Shown: positions 1-11,000, counted from the stretch's first letter. The stretch is DNA of 64,000 bases from Lithodes maja (GCA_037953745.1 JBAKBP010004445.1:62001-126000); one strand, 5' to 3'. The notes: a model not told the origin generated them from the sequence alone. Program-made: numbers and translations.

Positions 1-2651
1 TTTGGTTTCCCGACCCGTTGACAAATATCACATGAGTTTATCCAGGACTGCACATGAGACTTCATCCCCGGCCACCAAAACAACTTCCCCAAAGCCGCCA
101 CCGTTTTTCTTACCCCCAAATGTCCTGCCAGCGGTGTGTCATGCGCCAAACTCAGTAGGCTATCCCTGCACTCCCGCGGCACCATCAACTGGTCCACTAC
201 CCCGGACCCCATCTTCCAGCTACGGTTAGGGTCTTGAAAACGCCGATACAGGATGCCATCTAAATAAAAAAAATCTCCCGGCTGTGCATCACCGTCCTCG
301 TCGAGCTCCACAGCTCCATTAGCACACGTTTGGAGCTCAGGGTCCTCCAGCTGCAACCGACGTATATCTGAGGGTGCCAAGCGATCTAACTGCTCCCGGA
401 GCAATGCATGACCCTCCCCGATACTGAGCTGCTCCCTCTGTCTCTCTCGATGTTCATAACGTTGCTGTCGTGGAGACTCGTCATGCCCAGCCTCGTCACT
501 CTCGATGACAGGCCCAGGGGCTACTCCAGAACTAAGTAATGGTGCTAATACTGAATCACCCAGGAGAGCCGCCGAGTCAAAACTCTTAAAACCAACTCCA
601 GCTTTAGCCTCCTCCTGTTGATCGTTCCTCTGCTGGTCTGAAGACGGAGGACTAGGCTGTGACACTTTAGCTGCCCGAGCTCGGGTGACAGCACACGCCA
701 TGGGTTGTGCCTGGCACCGCTCGACCCACTCTCGCTCTTCCCTACTCACGTCGGCCGGCCTCTCGGCAACGACTAAGGGTAGAACCTCAGAAGCGGGCAT
801 TGCAAAGTCGTTGCCGAGAAGAAGGTCGACGCCCTCCACTGGCAGTTTCTCCACAATCCCAACATCCAATTCACGTGCCACACCATCCACCTCCAACTCC
901 AACCGCACCAGCGGGTATGACCGAGTTGCATTAATACCCTGCACCACCACCACCCGAGCCGCATTTATAGGGTAGCCAGTCAAGTTTTTCATCAAAGTCT
1001 GGGAAGCACCTGTATCACGCAAGACCTCTACTCCATGCTTGCGCCCCGCCCACATCACGCAACCCCGTCCTCTATGGTCGCAAAAAACATCCTGAGCAGG
1101 GTTCGAGCCTCCCAGGTGCTTCTGCATTGGCTGTGCCTCAGCCTCTGACGAACTGCCCCGGGCAAACTCAGAAGGCTTCAGAGACACACCAATGTTGCAG
1201 GCCAAAGACACAGCCGCTGTAGGTGGTTTGCTAGGACAGACTCTTGCAAAGTGCCCCTTTTTATGACATTGATAACACTCTAACTCCCCTTTGGGCTTCC
1301 CTTGGTACTGGGAAGGGCCCGGCCCCTTCTTAAATGGGACGGTGCTAGTCTTGTGGTCAGTCTTGGTATCATAACTCTTGTACTTGTTTGCATAAGATAT
1401 ATTACTAACTCGGGGGGGTGGGGCGTCACGCCCCTTGTTACCTGCCTCACTACGCTGGGCAGACCCGCACCCACGAATTAATGATAGCCGGAGGTCAGCC
1501 ATCTCAGCTGCCTCCTGTAGAGTTTTTGGATTCTTTTCTTTAATAGTTAAAGTCATTTCTGCACCTGTACACTTATAAAACTGCTCGAGCAGAAACAGCT
1601 CCGTCAACTGTTCGGCCGTCTCAGCTTTCTCAGAACGTGTCCAGTTTGTAAGTGCATCTTTTAAGTCCCGGGCATGTTCAAGAAAGGTCGCCTCCCTAGT
1701 CTTTGTAACACCCCGAAACTTCAATCGATATGTTTCTGGTTGCAACTCGTATGCCCGTAGGACAGCTCTCTTCAATTCTGGGTAGTCAATGCAAGACTCT
1801 AAAGGCAGTGCATCATAAGCCTTCAGACCCTTACCCGTAAGTCTTGAGGAGACCAGAGCTGCCCACTTCTCTTCAGGCCAATTATGCTCCCTACACTTCT
1901 TCTCAAAACGATTAAAAAATTCTGTGACTTCAGTTTCACTAAATGCCGGCACCAACTTGACTAAGTGGGACAAGGACTGTTCTCTTACTTGGCCCTCACG
2001 GCCCATCCGAATCCCTGTCGACTCTGCACGAGTCTTATCTAAATCTATTTGAGCACAATATTTCTCTGAGTCGTACCTAAGCTCAGCCTCGTGCCTCCTA
2101 ATCTCAGCCTCAATCTCCTTCTCCTGCTTCCTAGACTCAATCTCCTGCTTCCTAGTCTCATTCTCCATTTTAGCAAGCTCGAGTTTAAATATCATCTCAG
2201 GAGACAGGCCGGAAGAGGGAGCTGCCACTACTGAAGGAGGGGGGGCAAGAACTGGGGAACCACCATACGCACCGCCCGAGGGCACTCCAATCTTCCAATG
2301 CTCATCCCTCTGTGGGAGAATGCTAACCTCCGGCAACTGAGTGGACGGCACTGTGGGAGTCGAGTGAGAGGGGATCTGGGGAGGAACCCCCCCAAACGCC
2401 CTCTCCTCCGAAACCCCATGTCGCCCACGCAACACCCAGGAAATCAGCTCCCCCTTGGACATCCCTCCTACATTGGATAGACCCAAAACCTTGGCTATCA
2501 GGTGCAAGCCATAAACATTCACCCCAGTCAGCCTCTCCTCCGTCACATGGTACTGCTTACTCACAAAAAGTCTAGCATCCTCCTCGCTAGTTACTAACGG
2601 CACCTCCTCACTTAGCATCTCTCGCTCCTCGTCAGTACTAGGGCCCGACAT
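1..2651 (-). CDS. gag-protease-integrase polyprotein, 5' part, open at window edge
   Basis: The frame starts at an ATG at 2651 (protein MSGPSTDEE...). I read no stop over 883 codons to the edge. In order: an acidic N-terminus; a charged coiled-coil stretch at about 150-210 (KQEIESRKQEKEIEAE); the gag core with YRLKFRGVTK and FLEHARDL; a CCHC knuckle CYQCHKKGHF at about 457-470; the retroviral-type aspartic protease motif VLRDTGASQTL with the Asp near 546; a LLLGNDF block; and at about 835-880 the integrase HHCC finger (AHDTPLAGHLG...CDICQ). The product would assemble capsids, process itself and insert cDNA. A is the only one of these elements whose visible frame has neither nonsense codon nor frameshift, so it may be the most recently functional copy. 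Catalytic integrase residues lie outside the window. Confidence 0.88.
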   Translation of the reverse strand, partial: MSGPSTDEEREMLSEEVPLVTSEEDARLFVSKQYHVTEERLTGVNVYGLHLIAKVLGLSNVGGMSKGELISWVLRGRHGVSEERAFGGVPPQIPSHSTPTVPSTQLPEVSILPQRDEHWKIGVPSGGAYGGSPVLAPPPSVVAAPSSGLSPEMIFKLELAKMENETRKQEIESRKQEKEIEAEIRRHEAELRYDSEKYCAQIDLDKTRAESTGIRMGREGQVREQSLSHLVKLVPAFSETEVTEFFNRFEKKCREHNWPEEKWAALVSSRLTGKGLKAYDALPLESCIDYPELKRAVLRAYELQPETYRLKFRGVTKTREATFLEHARDLKDALTNWTRSEKAETAEQLTELFLLEQFYKCTGAEMTLTIKEKNPKTLQEAAEMADLRLSLIRGCGSAQRSEAGNKGRDAPPPRVSNISYANKYKSYDTKTDHKTSTVPFKKGPGPSQYQGKPKGELECYQCHKKGHFARVCPSKPPTAAVSLACNIGVSLKPSEFARGSSSEAEAQPMQKHLGGSNPAQDVFCDHRGRGCVMWAGRKHGVEVLRDTGASQTLMKNLTGYPINAARVVVVQGINATRSYPLVRLELEVDGVARELDVGIVEKLPVEGVDLLLGNDFAMPASEVLPLVVAERPADVSREEREWVERCQAQPMACAVTRARAAKVSQPSPPSSDQQRNDQQEEAKAGVGFKSFDSAALLGDSVLAPLLSSGVAPGPVIESDEAGHDESPRQQRYEHRERQREQLSIGEGHALLREQLDRLAPSDIRRLQLEDPELQTCANGAVELDEDGDAQPGDFFYLDGILYRRFQDPNRSWKMGSGVVDQLMVPRECRDSLLSLAHDTPLAGHLGVRKTVAALGKLFWWPGMKSHVQSWINSCDICQRVGKP

Positions 2652-2846
2652 ACTGAAGTTCACCAAAAAATTCTCGAGACAAAAGTGTTAAACTCCCTTA
2701 TGCAAGCACTAATTACTAAATTAACTGGAGTCTCTTAAATGCTCTCCTAATTGCCTTACAAAAAAAAAATATTCTTCAATATGTACGCTAAAGTACGAAC
2801 AAACAAATGTTGTACAACTCTGCAAACAATTATACTGTTCACAAAA

Positions 2847-2864
2847 TCCTAAGCAAGGTCGCCA
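2847..2864 (-). other. Primer-binding site of element A
   Basis: On the minus strand TGGCGACCTTGCTTAGGA lies two bases inside the LTR end. The first eight bases TGGCGACC are identical in elements B, C and D. They would fit the 3' end (GGTCGCCA) of an arginine tRNA; that assignment is from memory of tRNA ends and unverified. Confidence 0.6.
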
Positions 2865-2866
2865 TT

Positions 2867-4461
2867 TGTTACGACCGGGCACTCGGGTACACTAGGGCTC
2901 TTACACAGGACTCGAGTATGGCTCGCTGCCACAACGGAAACACACGATCCCAACCCCAGAGTACTGCCAGCCGAACAAAAAACGCCACTACCCTCCAGAG
3001 TTCTATCTGCTATAACGGGGTATACAAGAACTCGGTACTAGCGTTTCACACAACAGACTAATAACAAGACGGGAGTTATCTAGTCTGGTCAACAATCAAA
3101 CAAAGAAGAAAGTACTACAACACTAAAGAATAGTGTTGGCCGAAGCCGAAGTAATCCACCCTTGAACTAAGAACTTAAGAAGTCCTCCACCCTCTACTTC
3201 GGATCGGCACTATTACGTTACGTTAAACAATAGTCCTCGAGCATCAAGCAAGGAATCTTCTGATAAGTTAGATGCTTCTCGAATACTCATAAGAAGTAAG
3301 TATCGGATTTTGAACAGCAATTTAATGAATAACTCACTGGTAATTAAAGGCTTTAAATTGACATAAGAAGAATTATAAGAATAAGCAATAGGATATGGCA
3401 AACATTAAGAAGAAGTACTCCGACAATGCACTGGCAATAGCCTACTAAGATTGTGCTCGTGGGCCACTAATCTCTGAAGTAGCTAAGCGTGCCACACATG
3501 AAATCAATAGTGCTTAAACAATAATATACATAAGGAGAAGCTTCAATACTATGCTGTATCTGCTGGTCGAGCAAAGTCTAGCTGGGATATCTAAGGTTAG
3601 GAAACAATGGCTGAGCAAGCGGCTCGTAGCCTAGCGAGGTCCTTAAGACTGTGCGGCCAAATTACGGTAATTGACGGGATGCTCTCTTGAGAGATCCAGA
3701 TCACTAGTATCTGGTTCTCTCCTGGCGATCCTCTCAAAGTCAAGCAAATGAGATAACACAGTGTTGGGTGGCATAGGCAAAAGCCCTCACTCGCAACACA
3801 GTGCTAAACTCCCACGGTACACAGTCAGAAAGACCACCTAGGCGTTCCACGTCTCCGTTGCAATTGTACTGGTTCAACCGCAACCTAGTACTCATAGGAA
3901 ATCACAACTCAGAAACCCTATCCCAGTCTAGCATTGCCTAAACCAGCAGAAAACAGGAACATGAATAATCGCACACAGGGAAATGCATATACGAGTGCAA
4001 CAAACATCAATCAATCCTATTCTAGTTAACCCTTCCAAAAATAGGCTATCTAACAGGCACTTATCTCGTGAGAACTCAAGCGATAATACTTTGGCTGACT
4101 AAATCTGCACCAAAGGAGTCATGGAGGTTAAACAGGGACGAGAAGAGAAGAAGATAGGCTGTTCAGAGAGTAGAGAAAGTTCACATCAGTCGGAAGAATA
4201 TGGATAGTTGCAAGGGATATGAGAGGTCGCTTTGCCTGATGAGTTCTGAAGAATGGTGGCCAGAACCTCTCTTTTTATACTCGGCCCTCTAGCGGCATAT
4301 CTCAAACTACTTAAGGACCGCCCACTGGCAATCATGACGTCATATTCTCTCTCAATCTGGGATCGACAAAGGATTTCCCACGCGCTGAGAGGGAGGAAGG
4401 GAGGAGGGAGGAGGGAATTAGGCCTACACACCTCGTGGCGCGCTCACTGGCCGTCGTTACA
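2867..4461 (-). repeat. 5' LTR of element A
   Basis: On the plus strand it begins TGTTACGACCGGGC and ends CGTCGTTACA, giving TGTAACG...CGTAACA on the element strand. The inner end abuts the primer-binding site. Near that end it has AAGAGCCCTAGTG, shared in similar form by all the other LTRs here. It carries the conserved hairpin at 3689-3721. The outer boundary at 4461 is judged only from the TG/CA terminus and could be off by a few bases. Confidence 0.75.
3689..3721 (-). other. Conserved LTR hairpin, element A
   Basis: Element-strand arms GAGAGAACCAGAT and ATCTGGATCTCTC pair over 6+6 bp with an A-A mismatch at position 7, closed by the loop ACTAGTG. Flanked by CGCCAG and AAGAGAGC. It has the same architecture as the hairpins in LTRs B, C, D, F and G. 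Confidence 0.7.
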
Positions 4462-5676
4462 TAACTCTCTCTCTCATCATTGTATATAAGTCCCACACAC
4501 AATACTTATATCTAATGATATAAAATAGAACTCGTTGACTTAGAAGAAAACAAAATACATAATGATAATACTTATAGTACAACGGTTCACATAAACTGAG
4601 TTAGGAAACTCTACACAGACTACAGCCAAAGTTCCTGCCCTGACGATCCTAGCGAGAGTGGGGCCTGACTGGGCGTTCTGTACAGCATGCTCATACTCGA
4701 CATGCGTCACACATGTGTAAGAGCCCGACCATGCCCAGGAGTTGTCTGTAGAGGGGCGAGGACTTAGCCTTGATTTGCCTACCGAGCCAGGAGCGAGTGC
4801 AGTACCAGAGACTACAGCTCGCTCGTAGTGCCGGTATAGTAGAGTAACGTAATTTATCTGTCCTTGTGTTCTCTGCAGTCTTTTCCTGGGTTCTCGCTTT
4901 CGGTGCTGGGACTCGTTGTTCCTGTGACTTGGCCTGCTAGCTAGAACACATGGGGATGATGAGTGGGTGATATCTTTATTTTACTATGCATTGCAGCTCT
5001 CTTTAAGTTTATGTATGTAACACTTTACAATACACATTACTCACACACTAGACAACACTATTAATACTTTCATGTATCAATTAACTGCACTGTCGTTTTG
5101 CTGCTGTTTCCGGAGTTCTATTGCGTAGGGCGCATACGGACTCAGAGGGGAGACAGAGTGAGAGAAGCGAAGTAGCCTATGCGGTAGTAGGCTACCGGCG
5201 CAGTACTGTTGCCTGCAACCTTTTAGTTATTCCAAGTATAGATTCATTATTACCATAAGTGACTACTGTTTATGTTCCTTCCATGTGTATTATTAGGTAT
5301 CTACTGGATCATGAACATCTTGTATGCTACATGCTAGTGCATGTTAGTAGGGGACAGTTATTCTAGTGCACACGCTTTCAAGTAGGCGTGTACATTTGTC
5401 ATTTAGCATTTCACTGTCATACCTTTAGCCTGCTTCTATTCTACATTATTAGAGGCTTAATATTAACGTAGTTTCTTGAGTATTGCATTTCTTTAGTAAT
5501 AACGTAACCTATAAATGTCTGAGGGAGTTTAGCCTCATAGCCTACCCCTGTTGTACACTTTCGCCGAGTTAAGGTACCTCGTTACCATAGACGATAACTC
5601 TGTAGGGCGTTGGTGCTTTTGTTGTCTGGAGCATATAGTATTTGGGACTGGAATCGAGCGTGTCGTTGTCACATAA
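4462..5676. other. No recognisable gene
   Basis: Moderately AT-rich sequence between element A and the BEL fragment. I found no LTR similarity, repeat or credible coding frame. It may be a decayed 5' part of the BEL element, but no gag, protease or RT motif can be read, and it is unlike the BEL 3' LTR start at 7721. Confidence 0.5.
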
Positions 5677-7683
5677 GCCATTTCTGTCCTGCGATCGAGA
5701 ATCCCGAATATGTATTGCCGATCCAGCCGTAACACACTCAACTGGATACATAGCAAGAAGTCTCTGCCAGTTTATGTGCGGAATAGGGTAGATGAGATTA
5801 GAGCCCTTTTGCCAGACGTTGCTTATCATTATGTAAATACAAAAGAAAACCCTAGTTATCTCATAACTAGGGGTATAACGGCTAGCCAGTTAATGAAGTC
5901 CGAATTGTGGTGGCATGGTCCAAAGTGGCTGCTCCATGAAAGTGAATGGACGATATGGCATGCTGTTGGTGAGGGACTTCTGCCACTGGAAACAGTGGCA
6001 GTTACAGCCCAACCAAATGAGCCACCGGGTCCTATCATGAAGTGGGCAAGATTCGGTGACTATAATAAACTAGTCAGGGTTGTAGCTTGGGTGTTGCGAT
6101 ATGTATCCAATCTTAAGCTTAAAGTAATGGGCCAACTCTGCAACAGGGGTCACAACATTGATGCTCGTGAATTTAAAGCAGCTGAAGTAACTTTGATCAA
6201 ATGGGTTCAAATAGAAACCTTTTCCAATGAATTAGAATCCTTGAAAAGCTTGAATAAGACATTAATGCCTAATATAGTGCGTCAACTAAGGTTGCACCTA
6301 GACAATGGCCTCATCAGGTGTGAGGGACGCCTGAAGTGGTCGGGTGTACCAGACGGCACAAACCGACCTATACTTATGCCAACAAGACATCACGTTACTG
6401 ATCTATTGATCATACGTGCACATAGGGAAGTAAAACACTACGGGGTATGTCATATTATATCAAATTTACGTCTCACATGGTGGATACCCAGAGTTCGACA
6501 AGTAGCTCGACGCGTAGTGAGAAAGTGTGTAATATGCCAGAGACTAAAGGGTAAACCATATGCAACTGGACCAGCTCCACCTCTACCTGAATGCCGTGTA
6601 AAGCACGTAGAACCTTTCCAAGCGGTAGGATTAGATTACACAGGGGCATTGAAGACGAGGGAGCATGAGAAGGTTTATATATTATTGTTTACCTGTGCGA
6701 CGTCTCGAGCGGTACACCTAGAACTATGTGATAATATGTCTAGCGAAGAATTTATGCTGGCGTTTAGACGGTTTTGTGCCCGTCGTTCATTCCCTCAACT
6801 CATTCTTAGCGACAATGCTCCCACTTATGTCCAAGCATCAAAATATCTAAAGGATATGAGTAGTGATCCTACTGTCATCACTTTTTTGGGAGAGAAGAAG
6901 TGCGAATGGAGGTTCATTCCAGTTAAGGCACCTTGGTTTGGTGGAATGTGGGAACGATGTGTCGGCATAGTAAAGTCAGGACTAAGAGCGGTTGTAGGAC
7001 GTGCTCTATTAAAGAAAAGTGAGTTGACGACAGTCCTCACAGAGATAGAGGCAGTCGTGAATGATCGCCCGCTTACATATGTGTACACCGACCTGCAAGA
7101 ACCACTACCATTAACGCCAGCTCACTTGCTATATGGAAAACCATTGACTGCGTTTCCATCTGATTTTCAGTCCATAGTAGAGTTAGAGGATCCCTCGTTG
7201 TACTCTGAGGTAGCGGTGTCTAAGAGATACCAGTATATATCCAGGATAATCGAGGATTTTAGGAAACGGTGGATTAGTGAATATCTGCTAGCATTGAGGG
7301 AAAGGAGTGTTACTCCCTCTGGTAGACCAACGGCACCTACAGTTGGTGAAGTTGTTTTAATTAAAGAAGATAGTCCTCGTTTATACTGGAAATTAGGCCG
7401 CGTATTGGAGGTATACAAGGGGGCAGACTCTGTAGAGTGGGTGGCGCTATTGAAGACAGCCACTGGAACTACTGTTCGTCCTATCGCACGTTTGTACGCT
7501 TTGGAGCTCGATTCCGCATTGCAATCTGAGGCTCCACCTGTTATTGCTGGGTCCGAGGATTCTCAAAGGAACGACTCACCTCTTACTGATGGTGATCATT
7601 CTCGGACCGGGACGCGTCCCAGACGCGCTGCTGCTGGCACCGTCGACTTGTGGCGTCAGAAGATAGCCTCTGGGCAACTTTAG
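5677..7683 (+). CDS. BEL/Pao polyprotein, RNase H tail plus integrase
   Basis: The frame is open after a stop at 5674; the first ATG is 5710 (657 residues). It opens in the end of a Pao RNase H-like region (LNWIHS, VYVRNRVDEI, NPSYLITRG, ELWWHGPKWL). Then comes an integrase zinc region (H...H, KCVICQRLKG), the catalytic core with GLDYTGAL and LSDNAPTY supplying two Asp residues and WERCVGIVKSGLR near the catalytic Glu, and finally the BEL-type C-terminal domain (VGEVVLIKED, GRVLEVYKG). It ends 37 bases before a polypurine tract. Gag, protease and RT are missing, so the element is 5'-truncated and non-autonomous although the retained frame is intact. It would encode cDNA integration. The start codon is arbitrary, because this is an internal polyprotein fragment. 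Confidence 0.88.
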   Translation, partial: AISVLRSRIPNMYCRSSRNTLNWIHSKKSLPVYVRNRVDEIRALLPDVAYHYVNTKENPSYLITRGITASQLMKSELWWHGPKWLLHESEWTIWHAVGEGLLPLETVAVTAQPNEPPGPIMKWARFGDYNKLVRVVAWVLRYVSNLKLKVMGQLCNRGHNIDAREFKAAEVTLIKWVQIETFSNELESLKSLNKTLMPNIVRQLRLHLDNGLIRCEGRLKWSGVPDGTNRPILMPTRHHVTDLLIIRAHREVKHYGVCHIISNLRLTWWIPRVRQVARRVVRKCVICQRLKGKPYATGPAPPLPECRVKHVEPFQAVGLDYTGALKTREHEKVYILLFTCATSRAVHLELCDNMSSEEFMLAFRRFCARRSFPQLILSDNAPTYVQASKYLKDMSSDPTVITFLGEKKCEWRFIPVKAPWFGGMWERCVGIVKSGLRAVVGRALLKKSELTTVLTEIEAVVNDRPLTYVYTDLQEPLPLTPAHLLYGKPLTAFPSDFQSIVELEDPSLYSEVAVSKRYQYISRIIEDFRKRWISEYLLALRERSVTPSGRPTAPTVGEVVLIKEDSPRLYWKLGRVLEVYKGADSVEWVALLKTATGTTVRPIARLYALELDSALQSEAPPVIAGSEDSQRNDSPLTDGDHSRTGTRPRRAAAGTVDLWRQKIASGQL

Positions 7684-7710
7684 GTTTAAGGTGGGGTTCA
7701 GGTCTTTTTT

Positions 7711-8340
7711 GTGGGGGGAGTGTATCGTATAAATACGATAGAATATGACTCTTTTGTGATCTCGTATGTCTCTGTGACGTCACGATCTCTCCTACAGCAC
7801 GACGTAGGACGAGTAGATCGTATATTATAAGATTGTAAATAAGTTAAGTTATAAAAGGCCTAATATGCTATTAAGCAATATTGCCATGGTCTTATGTAGT
7901 ATATAATTATGAATTTATCGTATATATTAATATAATTTATCGTATAGAGCAACCTAAATGCGGTACGATAATTTGGGCTCCTGGCGGTTTGCCAAGGCAG
8001 CAAGGTGTGCTTTTGAGGTACGCCAGAGCCTTCACGAACACCAACCAGTTAACATCTAATTTTCCGCCCTCAGTTGATCGTGCTTTTGTGCCTCTAATCA
8101 CAATACACATACAGCAATACACACAGCTACACCATCACGACGCTCTCATCGACATCATGACTGACTGATAGATAAGCATATTATTCATGTCCATTCCCAT
8201 GTAATCATTTATTCTTTCTTTAACTTGACTCGAGTCTTGGGACCGAAGTCTCGTTCCCCATTGTCCACCACCATATTGGGTAAAACGTTCTCCCTTGCCT
8301 CATTGCCACGTGGAACTATTGGTGAGTTAATTCCTGGCTA
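7711..8340 (+). repeat. Polypurine tract and 3' LTR of the BEL/Pao element
   Basis: GTGGGGGGAG at 7711-7720 is a typical polypurine tract. It is followed at 7721 by TGTATCGTATAAATACGATA, a TG start with a short inverted repeat. A TATA-like TATAAAAGG lies near 7852. No upstream copy of this LTR exists in the window, so its right end cannot be fixed; 8340 is a rough limit. From there to 8620 I see only AT-rich sequence. Confidence 0.55.
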
Positions 8341-8616
8341 ATATTAACCCTTATAACCTTACCCTATATATACATTTATTATGTGAGACCTTTGGATATA
8401 AATTAGCTTGTTTCAGATTGAATTCAATTTAGATATAGAGTAGCTTTCATTTAGATTGATTTTATTTGATTCATTATAGCTTAGTAATATTTAACTTCCA
8501 TTGATAGTTTACCACAACACCATCCATAAACATATTAAACAGCCATGGTGACATTACACAACCCTGTCGCAAACCTACCTTTACCTCAAACCATTCACTC
8601 AACTCACCATTTCCTA

Positions 8617-8621
<5 letters not shown>

Positions 8622-8705
<84 letters not shown>
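8622..8705. repeat. (TA)n microsatellite at a LINE 3' end
   Basis: About 84 bp of uninterrupted TA repeat. It directly abuts the 3' end of LINE-1 copy a on the minus strand. The sister copy near 39000 also ends in TA-rich sequence, so the tract probably represents or grew from the LINE tail. Confidence 0.9.
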
Positions 8706-8709
<4 letters not shown>

Positions 8710-9545
8710 TACTTTCTATGTGAGTGAGGGAGACAACATGCAGAACTGCCTTTAGCGAGTGCCTCCCTCAGAGTTGAAAGAGTGACAGGGCCTAAATCAA
8801 GGGACGTTCAAGCCAAAATGCCTGGACACACGGAGTTTGAAGCAATTTAAGTCATAGGAAGAGGGAAAGACTGATTCTGGGAGAGAGTTCCAGAGCTCAG
8901 CAGTTGAATAGAAGAAAGACAGAATAACATTTCACTCTTGGGTTGGAGAGTTGCACAGACTAGGGCTGGGATTGTGTTGCAAGACGGGTACTATGTACCC
9001 TACGTAGAGGAGGTGGTGTACACTGGGAAAGCTCTGAGGAACACTGATTATTGTAGTAGCGATAGAATAGCGAGAGAGATGCAACACTGTGGCCAAGAGA
9101 GAGAGATTGCAGAGAGTTGGTGAGTGGACGGAAGTCTATGATACGAAAGGCTTTCCTTTCTACTTTTTCTAGGAGTGCGGTATGAGAGGATCCTCCCCAC
9201 ATATGGGAACAATACTCAATACAAGGACGCACTGTGCCCTTTACAAAGCCAGATTCTTTCAGGGGTAAAGAACCCCTTGAGGCGGTTGAGCACACCCAGC
9301 TTCTGAGAGGCTGCCTTAGCAAGACTAGTAATATGTTTTTTTAGAGTGAGAGCAGAAGAAAAGGAGACACCGAGAATATTGAGAGAAGATGAAAGATTGA
9401 TTTTGGTATTGTTGAAATGTAAGGGATAGTCCTCTGGAAGTTCCGAACGGGTAGTAAGATGAAGAAATTGGGTTTTAGAAGCATTAAAGGTAATAAGGTT
9501 TTCTCTGCCATAATTGGAAATAGAAGTTAGATCAGAAAAAAGTGT
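8706..9545 (-). pseudogene. LINE-1 copy a: C-terminal RT fragment and 3' UTR
   Basis: Minus-strand fragments read as the end of a non-LTR reverse transcriptase. The upstream part (9545-9330) contains NASKTQFLHL and LNILGVSFSS. After a frame change near 9250 comes the thumb-like region VRPCIEYCSHMWGGSS and ALLEKVERKAFRII (up to about 8960). It continues into a degenerate tail and 3' UTR up to the TA tract. The copy at 38375-39036 is clearly the same family, with diverged but alignable sequence. The catalytic palm is absent, so it is a dead 5'-truncated insertion. The clade (Jockey, CR1 or a relative) cannot be assigned from this piece. Confidence 0.75.
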
Positions 9546-10165
9546 TGCATGGCTTCATAACGGCCTCCCTGATTTGTAGTATGAATTGGATCAAATGAAA
9601 AGAGAATCAATATGGGAAAAACTTCCTTAATTATCCCGACTACGAATCAAAGAGACGACTATCCAATAAAGAAATACCGACTTGATGCAGTATATTATTG
9701 GGAAGATTGAAAATTCGGTCTGCTACGGAATAACGGCGTGCGTACAATATATCTCATATTAATAATTCCCTAAGTCAATCGGATATTAACACACCTATCA
9801 CAAAATGTTACTTAAAATTAGTACAGAATTAACAAAACGAACATTCTACTAAAATGGGTTTTATTGAATGAAAAGGCACATAAATGAAATGAATGGATTA
9901 ATCTAAGGAAATCCGTTCACACACCACTCGCGCTTGCTATTCAAATGCTCAACTAACTTAATTAACCACTCTAATTAATTTATTACAATTTTGTATGAGC
10001 CACACTCAGTCAAAACACACTCCTCTAAAATTACCCGTCACTAAATTGATAATGCTAGTCTCACGAAGTCCCATGCCAGGCAAAACGCCCCTCCCTTGAC
10101 TTTCCCCTTTATCGCATATTATTGACAACGTCTATTATATGATATATACCAGATAACTTAGATCA
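9546..10165. other. No recognisable gene
   Basis: AT-rich sequence without coding signal, repeat family or RNA gene that I can recognise. Confidence 0.5.
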
Positions 10166-10169
10166 TTAA

Positions 10170-10451
10170 CCCCTCCAGTCTCAGCGACGACTATAGTCGT
10201 CAATAGATAAGTCACTCCACAGTCCCAGTGACGGCTATAGCTGTCAGTAATGTACTTGTCTTGTAACTGCCTGTACAAGGCTTAGCCTATTTTTTTCTTT
10301 TTAATGTCTTATATAAAAAAATAAAAATAAAATTATAGATCCATTCTTGCCTCATCTCTTGAGGTGAAAAGGTGGTCTCTCCTGTCATTTTGGCCACAGT
10401 GCTTGGGACTGCTGGGGGCTTTTATTACTGTATCCTACGGTACTCAACGGG
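10170..10451. mobile_element. TTAA-flanked piggyBac-like MITE, copy 1
   Basis: 282 bp bounded by TTAA on both sides (10166-10169 and 10452-10455), with CCC at the left end and GGG at the right. The left end CCCCTCCAGTCTCAGCGACG matches the left ends at 49105 and 63927 in most positions. A second internal CAGTCCCAGTGACGG at about 10216 is a subterminal repeat, as in the 49105 copy. No coding capacity. Mobilisation by a piggyBac transposase is an inference from the TTAA target and CCC...GGG ends. Confidence 0.65.
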
Positions 10452-10455
10452 TTAA

Positions 10456-10743
10456 AACGCTATACTAACCTTTAGGCATGGCTGAATGAGGGACGCATCA
10501 TAGCGCCCGTCGGCCCCACACCTTCTCACTGTCACAACAAAGAACACTACCGCGACGGTGCCAGCAGAGGGAATAAGTGACGCTTTCCCCTCATCCCCAG
10601 CTTTTGTAACCTCGGTTCCTATACCAAGATTTAGGGCTTTTCCCGCCACGCAGGGAAACATTATTGGAACCAAAGGGGCGGGCATAAGGAAGAAAGTTCT
10701 AAAAACTTCCTTGACCACATCAACGCACATACGCATGCACACA
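10456..10743. other. No recognisable gene
   Basis: A plus-strand open frame from 10558 runs through here into the SINE, but shows no domain and includes the tRNA-like head in its C-terminus. I do not consider it a gene. Confidence 0.5.
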
Positions 10744-11000
10744 GCCCGTAGCCTAGTAGGTAGAGCTCTCGTCTCACACACGAGGGGTCGGGGGTTCAAT
10801 CCCCGGCCGGGCGGAGACAAATTGGGCTTGTCTCCTTTCATGTGTTAGCCTCAGTTCACCTAGCTGTAAATAGGTACCTGGAATAAGTGGACGACGTTGT
10901 GACATCCCATCTGGGGTTGGCAAAAATGGTACAAGGCGAGATGGGTATCATATGGTTCACCTAAGCTGATGGCTACCTAAGCCTTTGGGCGAGACGGTAC
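10744..11000 (+). repeat. tRNA-headed SINE
   Basis: 10744-10813 folds roughly as a tRNA, with GCCCG at the acceptor 5' end, GGGC near the 3' end and a CTCACAC anticodon loop (CAC, valine-like). An A box TAGCCTAGTAGG (10749-10760) and a B box GGTTCAATCCC (10793-10803) provide an internal RNA polymerase III promoter. The T stem is imperfect, there is no normal tRNA 3' end, and a body follows containing CACCTAGCTGTAAATAGG at about 10857. I recall similar central domains from invertebrate SINEs. The tail is not identifiable, so the right end is approximate. Confidence 0.7.

Larger units (their letters stand above)
1..4461 (-). mobile_element. Gypsy LTR element A (IN-before-RT type), cut by left window edge
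   Basis: Read on the minus strand the order is 5' LTR (4461-2867), primer-binding site (2864-2847), leader, then one long gag-protease-integrase frame starting at 2651 and still open at base 1. RT, RNase H and the 3' LTR would lie beyond the window. Protease is followed directly by the integrase zinc finger, with no RT between, as in elements B and D, so A belongs to the same domain-order group. Its protease-to-zinc-finger part closely resembles element D, while its gag N-terminus is different. The target duplication cannot be checked because only one LTR is present. Confidence 0.88.

Noticed and set aside
685..975. Plus-strand frames within element A (and equivalents in D and B)
   Set aside because: They are antisense to the real gag-protease frame and have low-complexity composition.
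8545..8727. Reading frames of alternating Ile-Tyr (also at 28818, 38134, 61392, 61688)
   Set aside because: Translations of TA microsatellites.
10744..10813. Functional tRNA-Val(CAC) gene
   Set aside because: Imperfect T stem, unusual acceptor end and a SINE body directly downstream; a pol III-type SINE head explains it better.
10558..10848. Small host protein
   Set aside because: No domain, and its C-terminus is translated from the tRNA-like SINE head.
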